The notes beneath the pieces are model-generated. The model had not been told where the DNA came from. It saw only the letters and a program-made list of their open reading frames with translations, and did no database searches. 8,845 bases of DNA from Chloroflexi bacterium RBG_16_48_8 (GTDB taxonomy: Bacteria > Chloroflexota > Anaerolineae > Anaerolineales > E44-bin32), in NCBI GenBank assembly GCA_001795115.1, contig MGNI01000210.1, positions 1-8,845 on the forward strand, given 5' to 3'. Both the position numbers and the translations under genes were made by a program. Each line of letters opens with the position of its first letter. Within the stretch, counting starts at the first letter, position 1. This document shows positions 1-6,417 of this stretch, in pieces.

Positions 1-1
1 C

Positions 2-967
2 TTTTCGTCCTTCCCAGATGATTCTGAAATAGCTTTTTTAGGAATTGGGCGAGTCGCTGTAAGTTTGATTTACATCTATAGCGAGCCAAGCTATCGTGCT
101 CGAAAATTTGGGCATCTAGTAAGAGACGAACTCATCCCCTTGACTGAAGAGGTTATTTCGGATGAAGGTCCGGCGCATAATCCTCTTTGGTATCGAACCC
201 CACATGGCTATACGCATTCTGGAAATTTGCAATTGGTTCGCTGGCAGCCTCAAGTACCTGAGACGTTCATTCCAGAAAATGGCGCCTTATTTGAGGTATC
301 CGTTCCCTATACCCGCACCTACCGAAAACCAGATCCATATGCCACCCCGCTTTATCGCCTTTACTACAAATCCACGGCTTGGGTGAAATCGGTTCAAAGA
401 GATGAAGATGGGCGCATGTGGTATGGGTTATTTGATGATGTCTTCGGAATCCAATACTACGCTCGCGCAGAACATCTCCGTCAGATACGCCAAGAGGAAA
501 TATCCCCCATCTCTAGCGAAGTGCCTTGGTCCGAGAAAAGAATAGAGATTGATCTCCCATCGCAGAAGTTACGAGCATTAGAGTATGGTCAAGTGGTTTT
601 TGAGACGAAAATTTCCAGCGGTATCCCAGATTCAAAACCCAGATTCAATGGTATCCCCACGATAACACCCTCCGGTCGCTTTAACATCACCCGTAAAATG
701 CCCCTAAGGCACATGGGAGATGGGAATCTCACCTCCGATCTGGAAGCCTATGAATTACCGGGTGTGCCATGGGTCTGCTTCTTCCATATCACCGGGGTCG
801 CTGTTCATGGAACTTATTGGCATTCGGATTTTGGCCGACCCAGGAGCCATGGCTGCGTCAATGTGGCGACGGAAGCTGCACAATGGTTGTATCGTTGGTC
901 CTTCCCTGTTGCCCCCCCTGATGAGATCATGATCAGTGGTTACGGAACCCCCGTCATCGTTCGATAA
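2..967 (+). CDS. L,D-transpeptidase (YkuD family), 5'-partial
   Basis: This is a peptidoglycan-modifying or protein-anchoring enzyme of the YkuD family, which uses an active-site Cys to form or exchange L,D cross-links outside the membrane. The reading frame is open to the left edge. A TTG at 65 is in frame, but the 21 codons before it continue a plausible SH3-like strand (GRVAVSLIYIYSEPS) and no signal peptide is present, so the true start and export signal lie outside the window. Counting from the TTG, two SH3-like wall-binding segments cover about residues 1-60 and 75-140, and the YkuD domain about 157-292. The catalytic signature is clear: HGTYWH at 248-253, then FGRPRSHGCVNV, with His262 and Cys264 (codon 854-856). 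The C-terminus is intact, ending in TAA at 965-967. The next gene is convergent. Family assignment is secure; the physiological substrate is unknown. Confidence 0.93.
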   Translation, partial: FSSFPDDSEIAFLGIGRVAVSLIYIYSEPSYRARKFGHLVRDELIPLTEEVISDEGPAHNPLWYRTPHGYTHSGNLQLVRWQPQVPETFIPENGALFEVSVPYTRTYRKPDPYATPLYRLYYKSTAWVKSVQRDEDGRMWYGLFDDVFGIQYYARAEHLRQIRQEEISPISSEVPWSEKRIEIDLPSQKLRALEYGQVVFETKISSGIPDSKPRFNGIPTITPSGRFNITRKMPLRHMGDGNLTSDLEAYELPGVPWVCFFHITGVAVHGTYWHSDFGRPRSHGCVNVATEAAQWLYRWSFPVAPPDEIMISGYGTPVIVR

Positions 968-1070
968 TCCTTTTTTTACTTATTCGGGATTCTCACCTTT
1001 CCTCTTCTCTATATAAGCGTCTTATTCTTAAGCGCCTTTCCCATCAAACAAAATCTCCACCCCCTTAACG

Positions 1071-1102
1071 ATCTCAGGGTGACAGATGCGTCACCCTGGG
1101 AT
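1071..1102. terminator. Hairpin between convergent genes, no U-tract
   Basis: A 9-bp perfect inverted repeat, CAGGGTGAC (1075-1083) and GTCACCCTG (1090-1098), has a 6-nt loop and can be lengthened to 13 bp (1071-1083 with 1090-1102) if one G-T wobble is allowed. It lies 27 nt beyond the stop of the minus-strand gene and about 100 nt beyond the transpeptidase stop, where a shared terminator would be expected. Neither strand has a T-run directly after the stem, so it may act as an mRNA 3'-end stabiliser or a weak bidirectional terminator. A lone T7 tract at 971-977 follows the transpeptidase stop but has no strong stem before it. Confidence 0.45.
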
Positions 1103-1129
1103 ATCAAATCGGAAATCCTTCCTCAACTC

Positions 1130-2473
1130 TTAGGGATGACTCTCCTCTTGATGTCCTTTACGCTCTTCTAATGCATCTAATAGTTCTCGTAGCCTTCCGG
1201 TCTGACTGTAGCCAGAAGCTCCACGACTGATGGCCACACGCCTTTCCTCTTCACTCAGGACCTCTGCCAAGACGAAAATATCGATATCATGGGAGATATT
1301 ACGGAGGCTTCGTAGTATCCAATAGTCTCTATCTTGAGCGATTTTGGAGTTTATCAATATGATTCGTGGTGCCAATCGCTCCGCTAAAGCTAAGGCCTCC
1401 TCAGGACCACGTGCCTCGGTTACCCTGTAACCATGGGATTGGATCATATGAATGATCGTTTCTCGAGTGACATCGTTTGGTTCAACAACCAATACTCGGG
1501 ATGAAGGGCTAATACCTGATTCTAAAACTGCGCCGATCGCTGACAACAACTTGCCCGTTCCCTCTGGACGCACAACAAAACTGACTGCTCCCATCCTTAT
1601 CCCAACATCAGGATCGGCAATGGATGTAATGAATAAAACGGGGATGTCTCTTGCATCAGTATCTTGCTTCAGGACTGTTGCCACATCGAAACCTGTTGGG
1701 TCACGAGCATCCAAATCTAAAAGAATTAAATCTGGGTGTTCGCTCCGGGCAATTCCTAAAACATTCGCACCATTGGGGGCAATGATCACCCGATGTCCGA
1801 CCTGCGAAAGGTCATTTGCCAACAACTCTTGTAAACCTTCTTCTTCAGTCATGAGAAGGATGGTCTTCGTATCTTCATCGTGCTCTGGCAGGCTCGTTGC
1901 AACCATCCTTCTTAGAGAGGATAAGTCTGCACTTCCATATCGTGCTGCTCGTAAGGGCAAAGCTATATTAAACCTGATCCCTTCACCAGGCATGCCTTCA
2001 ACCCACAATTCACCTCCATAACCCCTTGTGACTTCTATGCAGGCTGCAATCGACAAACCATCTCGGTAGGTGCGAGGTTGATCTTTGCTGTGACTGAATT
2101 CTTGCTTTAGGGTCTCTAAATTCATCCCCAGGCTAAGGAGGCCTGATCCGGTGACTTTAACCATCGCCCAAGGTCCGCCCTTTGCCAAATTGCCAGGTGA
2201 TCCGTTGACAGGTATTTGGATTTGAGGAGTATCACCTGCTGCCAGCAACTCAGCACCAATATGCACTTCCCCATCTCTGGTAAGGGCAATCACCTTGGCA
2301 ATCACACTAGAGAGCACATGCGTGAGCTCCTCCTGATCACCTTCAACTGCTGGCAAATGGGCGGGGTACTCAGCGATAAGCGTCACTGGCTTCTCTCCAA
2401 TTAAGCCAGCGATCCTCTCAATGGATGCATCAATTGATCTTGGCAGCTCTACTGCATTAACTAACCCATCCAA
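1130..2473 (-). CDS. Degenerate histidine-kinase-like ATPase domain with two receiver domains
   Basis: A 447-residue cytoplasmic signalling protein. Residues about 1-175 follow the layout of a HATPase_c domain: a short entry helix, GDQEELTHVLSSVIAKVIALT in the N-box position, VTGSGL in the G1 position, and YGGELWVEGMPGEGIRFNIALPL at the end. By eye the N-box Asn is Lys60 and the G1 Asp is Val107, so ATP binding is doubtful, and no phosphoacceptor His helix precedes the domain. Receiver 1 (about 203-320) keeps the phosphoacceptor Asp253 and Thr283, but its acidic pair reads Thr-Glu and its Lys is Arg302. Receiver 2 (about 325-438) has Asn375 in place of Asp, Ala403 in place of Thr, and no Lys, so it cannot be phosphorylated in the usual way. 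The start is TTG; an in-frame stop lies 19 codons upstream with no ATG or GTG between. No DNA-binding domain is seen. It is transcribed divergently from the phosphatase gene. Domain calls are firm; the function is inferred. Confidence 0.85.
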   Translation of the reverse strand: MDGLVNAVELPRSIDASIERIAGLIGEKPVTLIAEYPAHLPAVEGDQEELTHVLSSVIAKVIALTRDGEVHIGAELLAAGDTPQIQIPVNGSPGNLAKGGPWAMVKVTGSGLLSLGMNLETLKQEFSHSKDQPRTYRDGLSIAACIEVTRGYGGELWVEGMPGEGIRFNIALPLRAARYGSADLSSLRRMVATSLPEHDEDTKTILLMTEEEGLQELLANDLSQVGHRVIIAPNGANVLGIARSEHPDLILLDLDARDPTGFDVATVLKQDTDARDIPVLFITSIADPDVGIRMGAVSFVVRPEGTGKLLSAIGAVLESGISPSSRVLVVEPNDVTRETIIHMIQSHGYRVTEARGPEEALALAERLAPRIILINSKIAQDRDYWILRSLRNISHDIDIFVLAEVLSEEERRVAISRGASGYSQTGRLRELLDALEERKGHQEESHP

Positions 2474-2480
2474 GAATGAT

Positions 2481-2487
2481 CTCTCCC
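2481..2487 (-). promoter_or_regulatory. Ribosome binding site supporting a TTG start
   Basis: On the minus strand GGGAGAG lies 7 nt before the TTG at 2473-2471. This supports the TTG start of the ATPase-like/double-receiver gene and argues that the protein genuinely begins after the point where a phosphoacceptor helix would be. Confidence 0.5.
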
Positions 2488-2590
2488 ACAGACAATCTGC
2501 ACTCCAAAACGATAAAAACCGTCTCTTTCATCAACCTTTTTCTACTCTAGCTCACTTAAATAAACATGCACCTTTCTATTACCTTACAAA

Positions 2591-2620
2591 TTGCATTTCT
2601 TCCTACCTACATTGTACAAT
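2591..2620 (+). promoter_or_regulatory. Sigma-70-type promoter for the phosphatase gene
   Basis: TTGCAT (2591-2596) and TACAAT (2615-2620) are separated by 18 bp in an AT-rich gap between divergent genes. Each box matches the consensus in four or five of six positions. The predicted transcription start, near 2627, lies right at or just before the first candidate ATG (2628), so the mRNA leader would be very short or absent. The -10 box is the right half of a perfect 10-bp palindrome, ATTGTACAAT (2611-2620), so the same TACAAT is also readable on the minus strand, although I see no good -35 for that direction. Confidence 0.5.
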
Positions 2621-2629
2621 CTTTTTTAT

Positions 2630-2634
2630 GGAAG
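2630..2634 (+). promoter_or_regulatory. Ribosome binding site choosing the phosphatase start
   Basis: GGAAG ends five nt before the ATG at 2640. It overlaps the alternative ATG at 2628-2630, which has only a T-run before it and no Shine-Dalgarno sequence. This favours 2640 unless translation is leaderless. Confidence 0.45.
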
Positions 2635-2639
2635 CTCAT

Positions 2640-3332
2640 ATGGCTGTTTCAAAAATTGGAAAGTACGCCACCTCCATCAGTGGGGATACTCTGGAGCTTG
2701 TTGAACGACCCAATGGAGGCTTGTCCATCGTTCTGGCTGATGGCCAATGGTCAGGGAAATCAGCAAAAGCAGTCTCCAATGTGGTCACGCGCAAAGCTGT
2801 TAGCCTGCTTGCAGATGGTGTTCGTGATGGTGCAGCAGCCCGAGCTGCTTCAGATTACCTTTACACCTATCGTTCAGGGAAGGTAAAAGCAACATTAAAT
2901 ATTCTCTCTATCGATTTGCAGAGCCAGACAGTGGTCATCACTCGCAACAATCCCGCACCGGTCCTCCTTGTACGCAAGGAAAAAATCATTTATCTAGATC
3001 AATGCACCTCCCCCGTCGGAACGCGACTTGGGATCAGACCTGAGATCAACGAAATACCCTTGGAACTTGGCTTAGTTGTAATCGCCTTCACAGATGGCCT
3101 CGTGAACGCCGGTGAAAAAACAGGCCAGAAATTAGATATCACATATTGCGTGAACCAATTGATCCTCGAAGGAACACCGGAGCCCTCTCGTTGGGCGGAT
3201 TACCTCCTTGAACAAGCTATTGCTTTTGATCAAGGTCGACCTGCGGATGACATCAGCATCGTCGTTATTGCTACATTGCCATACAGCGGTGATAGCTCAC
3301 GCCGACTTACCGCGTATATGCCTCTGACGTAG
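2640..3332 (+). CDS. SpoIIE/PP2C-type protein serine/threonine phosphatase
   Basis: A 230-residue stand-alone phosphatase of the PPM/SpoIIE family, which removes phosphate from Ser/Thr of target proteins using two bound metal ions; in many bacteria the targets are anti-sigma antagonists. Numbered from the ATG at 2640, the metal-binding and core motifs are SGD (14-16), LADGQWSG (Asp34), FTDGLVNAG (Asp152) and RPADDISIVVI (Asp203/Asp204). The catalytic domain fills nearly the whole protein, so no sensor, membrane or partner domain is fused. The chosen ATG has GGAAG five nt upstream. An ATG at 2628 (adding MEAH) is possible, especially on a leaderless mRNA. The frame stays open further upstream to 2421, but that part overlaps the promoter and the divergent gene and is not protein-like. 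The small P-loop gene follows directly, so the two are probably co-transcribed. The target is unknown. Confidence 0.88.
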   Translation: MAVSKIGKYATSISGDTLELVERPNGGLSIVLADGQWSGKSAKAVSNVVTRKAVSLLADGVRDGAAARAASDYLYTYRSGKVKATLNILSIDLQSQTVVITRNNPAPVLLVRKEKIIYLDQCTSPVGTRLGIRPEINEIPLELGLVVIAFTDGLVNAGEKTGQKLDITYCVNQLILEGTPEPSRWADYLLEQAIAFDQGRPADDISIVVIATLPYSGDSSRRLTAYMPLT

Positions 3333-3340
3333 TGCTCAGT

Positions 3341-3346
3341 AGAAGG
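3341..3346 (+). promoter_or_regulatory. Ribosome binding site before the P-loop gene
   Basis: AGAAGG lies six nt before a TTG at 3353. The earlier in-frame GTG at 3332, which overlaps the phosphatase stop as TAGTG, has no recognisable Shine-Dalgarno sequence. The site therefore favours the TTG, while the GTG could still serve by translational coupling. Confidence 0.45.
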
Positions 3347-3352
3347 CTCCCT

Positions 3353-3733
3353 TTGAATAAAAATTCGGAAAAGCCAAGGATTGCAGTCGTTGGCCCCTGC
3401 GGAGCGGGTAAATCCACGCTTGCCAATCAATTACGTACATATGGCTTGGATGTTAAAGAAATCGCACAAGAACACTCACTCGCTCCAGCCATGTGGAAAA
3501 GGATCACACATCCCGATATCCTCATTTTTCTGGATGTATCTTACCCGTCCTCTACCCTTCGAAAAAACTTTGACTGGACCGAAGGTGAATACGCTGAGCA
3601 ATTGAGAAGGCTGCGACATGCTCGTGAGAACTACGACATCTACATTCACACCGACAACCTGACCACAGAGGAGGTCTTACAGGAAACCCTAGACCAACTC
3701 GACATTGGACACCTTCTCTCATCAGATGTATAA
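3353..3733 (+). CDS. Small P-loop NTPase, function unknown
   Basis: A soluble protein of about 126 residues (133 if it starts at the GTG at 3332). It opens with a textbook Walker A motif in IAVVGPCGAGKSTLANQL (GPCGAGKS). A hydrophobic strand ending in Asp, HPDILIFLDVSYP, could serve as Walker B. A basic helix follows (QLRRLRHARENYDIYIHTD), then a short helical tail. I see no NKxD or other GTPase motif, so it looks more like a small nucleoside- or nucleotide-kinase-type P-loop fold than a G protein, but it is shorter than most kinases and has no clear substrate motif. The last bases of the phosphatase stop overlap the GTG alternative, and the preferred TTG lies 20 nt beyond that stop. This tight spacing indicates co-transcription and probably a shared role with the phosphatase. 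A terminator follows. I do not recognise a named family. Confidence 0.75.
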   Translation: MNKNSEKPRIAVVGPCGAGKSTLANQLRTYGLDVKEIAQEHSLAPAMWKRITHPDILIFLDVSYPSSTLRKNFDWTEGEYAEQLRRLRHARENYDIYIHTDNLTTEEVLQETLDQLDIGHLLSSDV

Positions 3734-3746
3734 TTTTTTCGCATTG

Positions 3747-3787
3747 CCAGCCCTCCGTTATCTCAATACGAGGAGCGGCTGGTTTTT
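3747..3787 (+). terminator. Intrinsic terminator between the P-loop gene and secD
   Basis: CCAGCC (3747-3752) pairs with GGCTGG (3777-3782). With one bulged C the stem continues through CTCC and GAGG. A T5 run (3783-3787) follows at once, as in a Rho-independent terminator. It sits 13 nt after the P-loop stop and only 26 nt before the secD ATG. A weak TTGCCA (3744-3749), 17-bp spacer and TACGAG overlap the stem and could be a poor secD promoter. If not, secDF depends on read-through. Confidence 0.7.
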
Positions 3788-3798
3788 AATGAGTTTGT

Positions 3799-3804
3799 GG
3801 AGGG
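3799..3804 (+). promoter_or_regulatory. Ribosome binding site of secD
   Basis: GGAGGG lies nine nt before the ATG at 3814, with an A/T-only spacer. It is the strongest Shine-Dalgarno match in the window and fixes the secD start. Confidence 0.6.
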
Positions 3805-3813
3805 ATTTTTTTA

Positions 3814-5211
3814 ATGAGACATGGCTATCTACGTTGGCTAATACCCATCCTACTTATCGTTACCGCTGCAATCTGGGTCGTAAATCCTAATAATCCTGGA
3901 ATCTCGATCGGCTCATTTGCGAAGGAGATCAAGGTTGTACGGGGGCTGGATTTGCAAGGAGGATTGCGGGTTCTCCTTGAAGCTGATTTGCCTCAGGATG
4001 TCGATGTAACCTCTGAACAGATGAACACCGCTAAGGAGATCATTGAAAATCGGGTGAACGGGCTGGGTGTCACAGAACCTGTCATCCAGGTTGCTGGCAA
4101 TCGACGCGTTTTAGTTGAACTGCCCGGAATCGGTGATCCCGAGGTTGCTGTAGCTATCATTAAGGAGACTGGTTTGCTTGAATTCGTGGAGATGGGTTCT
4201 TTATCCAGAGATGAAATCCTGCTCCTACAAGGGCAAACCATAGAAACAGATTTTGAAACCTCGGAAGAATCCTCAACGGAGAGCTTTCCATGGCCAACCA
4301 CAGAAGAGGCCACGGAGGAAGTTATCGACCCTCTCACAACGATTTATCATACGGTCATGACGGGCGCAGTTTTAGAAGACGCAGGGGTAACACGAAGCCA
4401 AACGGGGGAATTGAGTGTTGGCTTTATCCTGACAGATGATGGCAAAGACACCTTCGGCAGCTACACAAGTGACCACATTGGTCAATTCCTCGCTATTGTA
4501 TTGGATAAAAAAGTTATTTCAATTCCACGAATCGAAAGCGCCATTACAACCGGACAAGGCAGCATTTCAGGGAGTTTCACCTACGAAGAAGCCAATAACT
4601 TGGCGATCCAACTGCGATATGGAGCCTTGCCCATCCCTCTCAAGGTCGTTGAGAGCAAAAGTGTCGGACCTACTTTAGGACAAGATTCACTTGAAAAAAG
4701 CACCGTTGCAGGAGTGATTGGTTTTTCCGTCGTCATTCTATTTATGGCTTTCTATTATCGCCTGCCTGGGATTCTTGCGGATATAGCGCTCCTGATCTAT
4801 GCCTCCATCACCTTCGCCTTGTTTAAATTTATCCCGGTTACCCTCACTCTCCCCGGTATCGCCGGTTTTGTCCTATCCATCGGTGTCGCTGTCGACGCAA
4901 ACATTCTTATCTTTGAGAGGATGAAAGAAGAGCTTCGCTCAGGACGAACTCTGCAGCAAGCCATCGATCTGGGTTTCTCGCGAGCATGGCCTTCCATACG
5001 AGATTCGAACCTCTCTACCTTGATCACTTGTGCTATTTTGTACTGGTTTGGGAACACTTTTGGTGCGAGCATTGTAAAGGGATTCTCTCTGACCTTGGCT
5101 CTCGGTGTCATGGTGAGCCTATTCACGGCGATCACAGTCACACGCACTTTCCTACACGTCGTTCTTGACCGTATCAAATTGACCGAACACCCTCAATGGT
5201 TCGGAGTTTAG
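3814..5211 (+). CDS. secD: Protein translocase subunit SecD
   Basis: SecD, with SecF, assists the SecYEG channel by pulling exported proteins out on the far side of the membrane at the expense of the proton-motive force. The protein has 465 residues, shorter than the roughly 615 of E. coli SecD and typical of the compact forms. Visible order: a membrane anchor at about 6-23; the GLDLQGG signature at 44-50; a large extracytoplasmic P1 region with the ENRVNGLGVTEPVIQ motif; the LRYGALPIPLKVVESKSVGPTLG junction (about 268-289); then five more membrane segments between about 297 and 450. The fourth membrane segment carries VDANILIFERMKEELRSG, with Asp361 at the position of the conserved proton-relay Asp. 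Residues about 141-172 form a Glu/Ser/Thr-rich, low-complexity stretch inside the extracytoplasmic domain. secF starts 9 nt after its stop, so the pair forms an operon. Confidence 0.97.
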   Translation: MRHGYLRWLIPILLIVTAAIWVVNPNNPGISIGSFAKEIKVVRGLDLQGGLRVLLEADLPQDVDVTSEQMNTAKEIIENRVNGLGVTEPVIQVAGNRRVLVELPGIGDPEVAVAIIKETGLLEFVEMGSLSRDEILLLQGQTIETDFETSEESSTESFPWPTTEEATEEVIDPLTTIYHTVMTGAVLEDAGVTRSQTGELSVGFILTDDGKDTFGSYTSDHIGQFLAIVLDKKVISIPRIESAITTGQGSISGSFTYEEANNLAIQLRYGALPIPLKVVESKSVGPTLGQDSLEKSTVAGVIGFSVVILFMAFYYRLPGILADIALLIYASITFALFKFIPVTLTLPGIAGFVLSIGVAVDANILIFERMKEELRSGRTLQQAIDLGFSRAWPSIRDSNLSTLITCAILYWFGNTFGASIVKGFSLTLALGVMVSLFTAITVTRTFLHVVLDRIKLTEHPQWFGV

Positions 5212-5220
5212 GGGTCATCC

Positions 5221-6141
5221 ATGCTGAATATCGTCGAAAAAAGATATTGGTTTTTCGGTCTCTCCCTCATCGTTATCATACCGGGCCTCATTGCCCTTAT
5301 CGTGTGGGGTTTACCGCTTGCGATTGACTTCACAGGCGGCAGCCTGTTGGAGGTCCGCTTCGAAAGTGGAAATCCGCCAGATCCTGCCCAGGTAGTGCAG
5401 TTATATGAGGAGTATGAAATCGGAGATGCTTCAGTCCAGAACCTTGGAAGTAACGAAATTTCCGCTCGAAGTAAAACCATCGATGATGAAACAGCCGCGC
5501 GTCTGGTAGATGAGATGGAAGCAAGATATGACGGTCCTGTTACCATCTTGCGCTTTGAATCGGTGGGGCCCGCTGTCGGATCAGAAGTCGCCCAAAGGGC
5601 AGCTGGTGCTGTAGGCCTGGCTGCATTGGGGATTCTTCTTTACATCACCTATGCTTTTCGAGGCGTTCCTAATGCCTTGAGATACGGGGTGGCAGCAATA
5701 TTGGCCATGATCCATGACGTTGCTGTTGTTGTGGGTATTGAAGCCATCCTGGGGCATTTCCTGGGATGGGAGGTCGATTCCCTCTTCTTGACAGCACTGC
5801 TGACAGTGATTGGCTTCTCCGTACACGATACGATCGTTGTTTTCGATCGCATCCGCGAGAACCAGAGGATTCATCGTCGTCTGCAATTTGAAACCCTCGT
5901 CAATCACTCCATTGTGCAGACACTGGATCGATCCATTAATACCCAATTGACCGTCATGCTAACTCTTCTAGCCTTGCTTCTTTTTGGAGGTGTCACTACG
6001 CGCCATTTTGTGACCATTCTCCTTATTGGCGTTTTCAGTGGGACCTACTCTTCCATATTCAATGCTGCTCCCATACTCGTCGTATGGCAAAATCGAGAGT
6101 GGCAAAAATGGTTTAAAAGACGTCAACTGGTTCGATCTTAA
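5221..6141 (+). CDS. secF: Protein translocase subunit SecF
   Basis: SecF is the partner of SecD in the Sec accessory complex. The protein has 306 residues, close to the usual length. A membrane segment at about 9-29 is followed by the DFTGGSLLEVRF signature (36-47), a small extracytoplasmic domain, the ESVGPAVGSEV junction (113-123), and five further membrane segments. The fourth contains GFSVHDTIVVFDRIREN, with Asp203 at the conserved charged position, and the next region carries RSINTQLTVMLTLLALLLFGG. The C-terminus is short and basic (WFKRRQLVRS), as expected for a cytoplasmic tail. AGGGG formed by the secD stop and following bases lies six nt before the ATG, so translation is probably coupled to secD. 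Hairpins follow its stop. Confidence 0.97.
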   Translation: MLNIVEKRYWFFGLSLIVIIPGLIALIVWGLPLAIDFTGGSLLEVRFESGNPPDPAQVVQLYEEYEIGDASVQNLGSNEISARSKTIDDETAARLVDEMEARYDGPVTILRFESVGPAVGSEVAQRAAGAVGLAALGILLYITYAFRGVPNALRYGVAAILAMIHDVAVVVGIEAILGHFLGWEVDSLFLTALLTVIGFSVHDTIVVFDRIRENQRIHRRLQFETLVNHSIVQTLDRSINTQLTVMLTLLALLLFGGVTTRHFVTILLIGVFSGTYSSIFNAAPILVVWQNREWQKWFKRRQLVRS

Positions 6142-6199
6142 GGCTTAACCGAACGCCTCTCCGATCCCCTTCGAAGGGAATGTACCATGACGTCATGAT

Positions 6200-6223
6200 C
6201 CACCCGCATAGCGGATGGTTTAT
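6200..6223 (+). terminator. Possible secF terminator
   Basis: CCACCCGC pairs with GCGGATGG around an ATA loop (seven pairs with one C-A mismatch) and is followed by TTTAT. It starts 58 nt after the secF stop. The T-run is short and interrupted, so this is a weak candidate; the T6 tract at 6321-6326 is an alternative end point on this strand. Confidence 0.4.
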
Positions 6224-6290
6224 CTTAAACACAAACGAGCCTAGTGAAAAGAGGCTCAAGTGGGAAAAGGCTCTGGTGAGAATTCTCGAT

Positions 6291-6326
6291 AAATAAAAAG
6301 ACCAGATTTCTCATCCAGTCTTTTTT
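6291..6326 (-). terminator. Intrinsic terminator for the response-regulator gene (possibly bidirectional)
   Basis: Read on the minus strand, GACTGGAT pairs with ATCTGGTC (6313-6320 with 6300-6307). All eight positions pair as RNA if two G-U wobbles are counted, the loop is five nt, and T5 followed by AT-rich bases comes after. On the plus strand the same stem has two mismatches but is followed by T6 (6321-6326), so it may also stop secF transcription less efficiently. It lies about 90 nt beyond the stop of the minus-strand gene. Confidence 0.65.
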
Positions 6327-6417
6327 CGACCCAGAGAATAAACCTTGGATGCACTGAATCTCTGATTTCGTACAGCGACAGCCGTAACTCTCAATGAGAG
6401 ATGATGTAAGTTATCGC

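Larger units (their letters stand above)
6142..6417. other. Hairpin- and palindrome-rich convergent interval without a gene
   Basis: This gap of about 276 nt between secF and the oppositely oriented response-regulator gene has no credible ORF. It holds a run of inverted repeats: CCCTTCGAAGGG (6167-6178), CATGACGTCATG (6186-6197), a secF-side hairpin (6200-6218), GAGCCT/AGGCTC with a 9-nt loop (6237-6257), GAGAATTCTC (6278-6287), a terminator (6291-6326) and CTCTC-AAT-GAGAG (about 6390-6402). Terminator function explains some of these but not the short, loop-free palindromes. Confidence 0.6.

Noticed and set aside
65..67. TTG as the true start of the transpeptidase
   Set aside because: The frame continues to the left edge with sequence that fits an SH3-like strand, and a protein starting here would lack an export signal.
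968..1070. Terminator at the T7 tract after the transpeptidase stop
   Set aside because: Only a weak 4-bp stem (GGTT/AACC) lies before the T-run, and it is inside the coding sequence and not adjacent to the run.
1452..2021. Long plus-strand ORF opposite the double-receiver gene
   Set aside because: It is fully antisense to a gene with clear receiver-domain motifs; its translation is rich in Ser, Arg and Pro with no recognisable domain, as expected of a shadow frame.
2421..2639. N-terminal extension of the phosphatase reading frame
   Set aside because: The frame is open, but the extension overlaps the start of the divergent gene and the promoter, its translation is not protein-like, and a good start with a Shine-Dalgarno sequence lies at 2640.
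3353..3733. Small P-loop protein as a EutP/PduV-type GTPase
   Set aside because: Only the Walker A motif fits; the NKxD-type guanine-specificity motif and the usual switch motif DxxG are not visible.
3993..4337. Minus-strand ORF inside secD
   Set aside because: Shadow of the secD coding sequence; low-complexity Ser/Thr translation and no start signal.
5581..5946. Minus-strand ORF inside secF
   Set aside because: Antisense to conserved SecF membrane motifs; no supporting signal.
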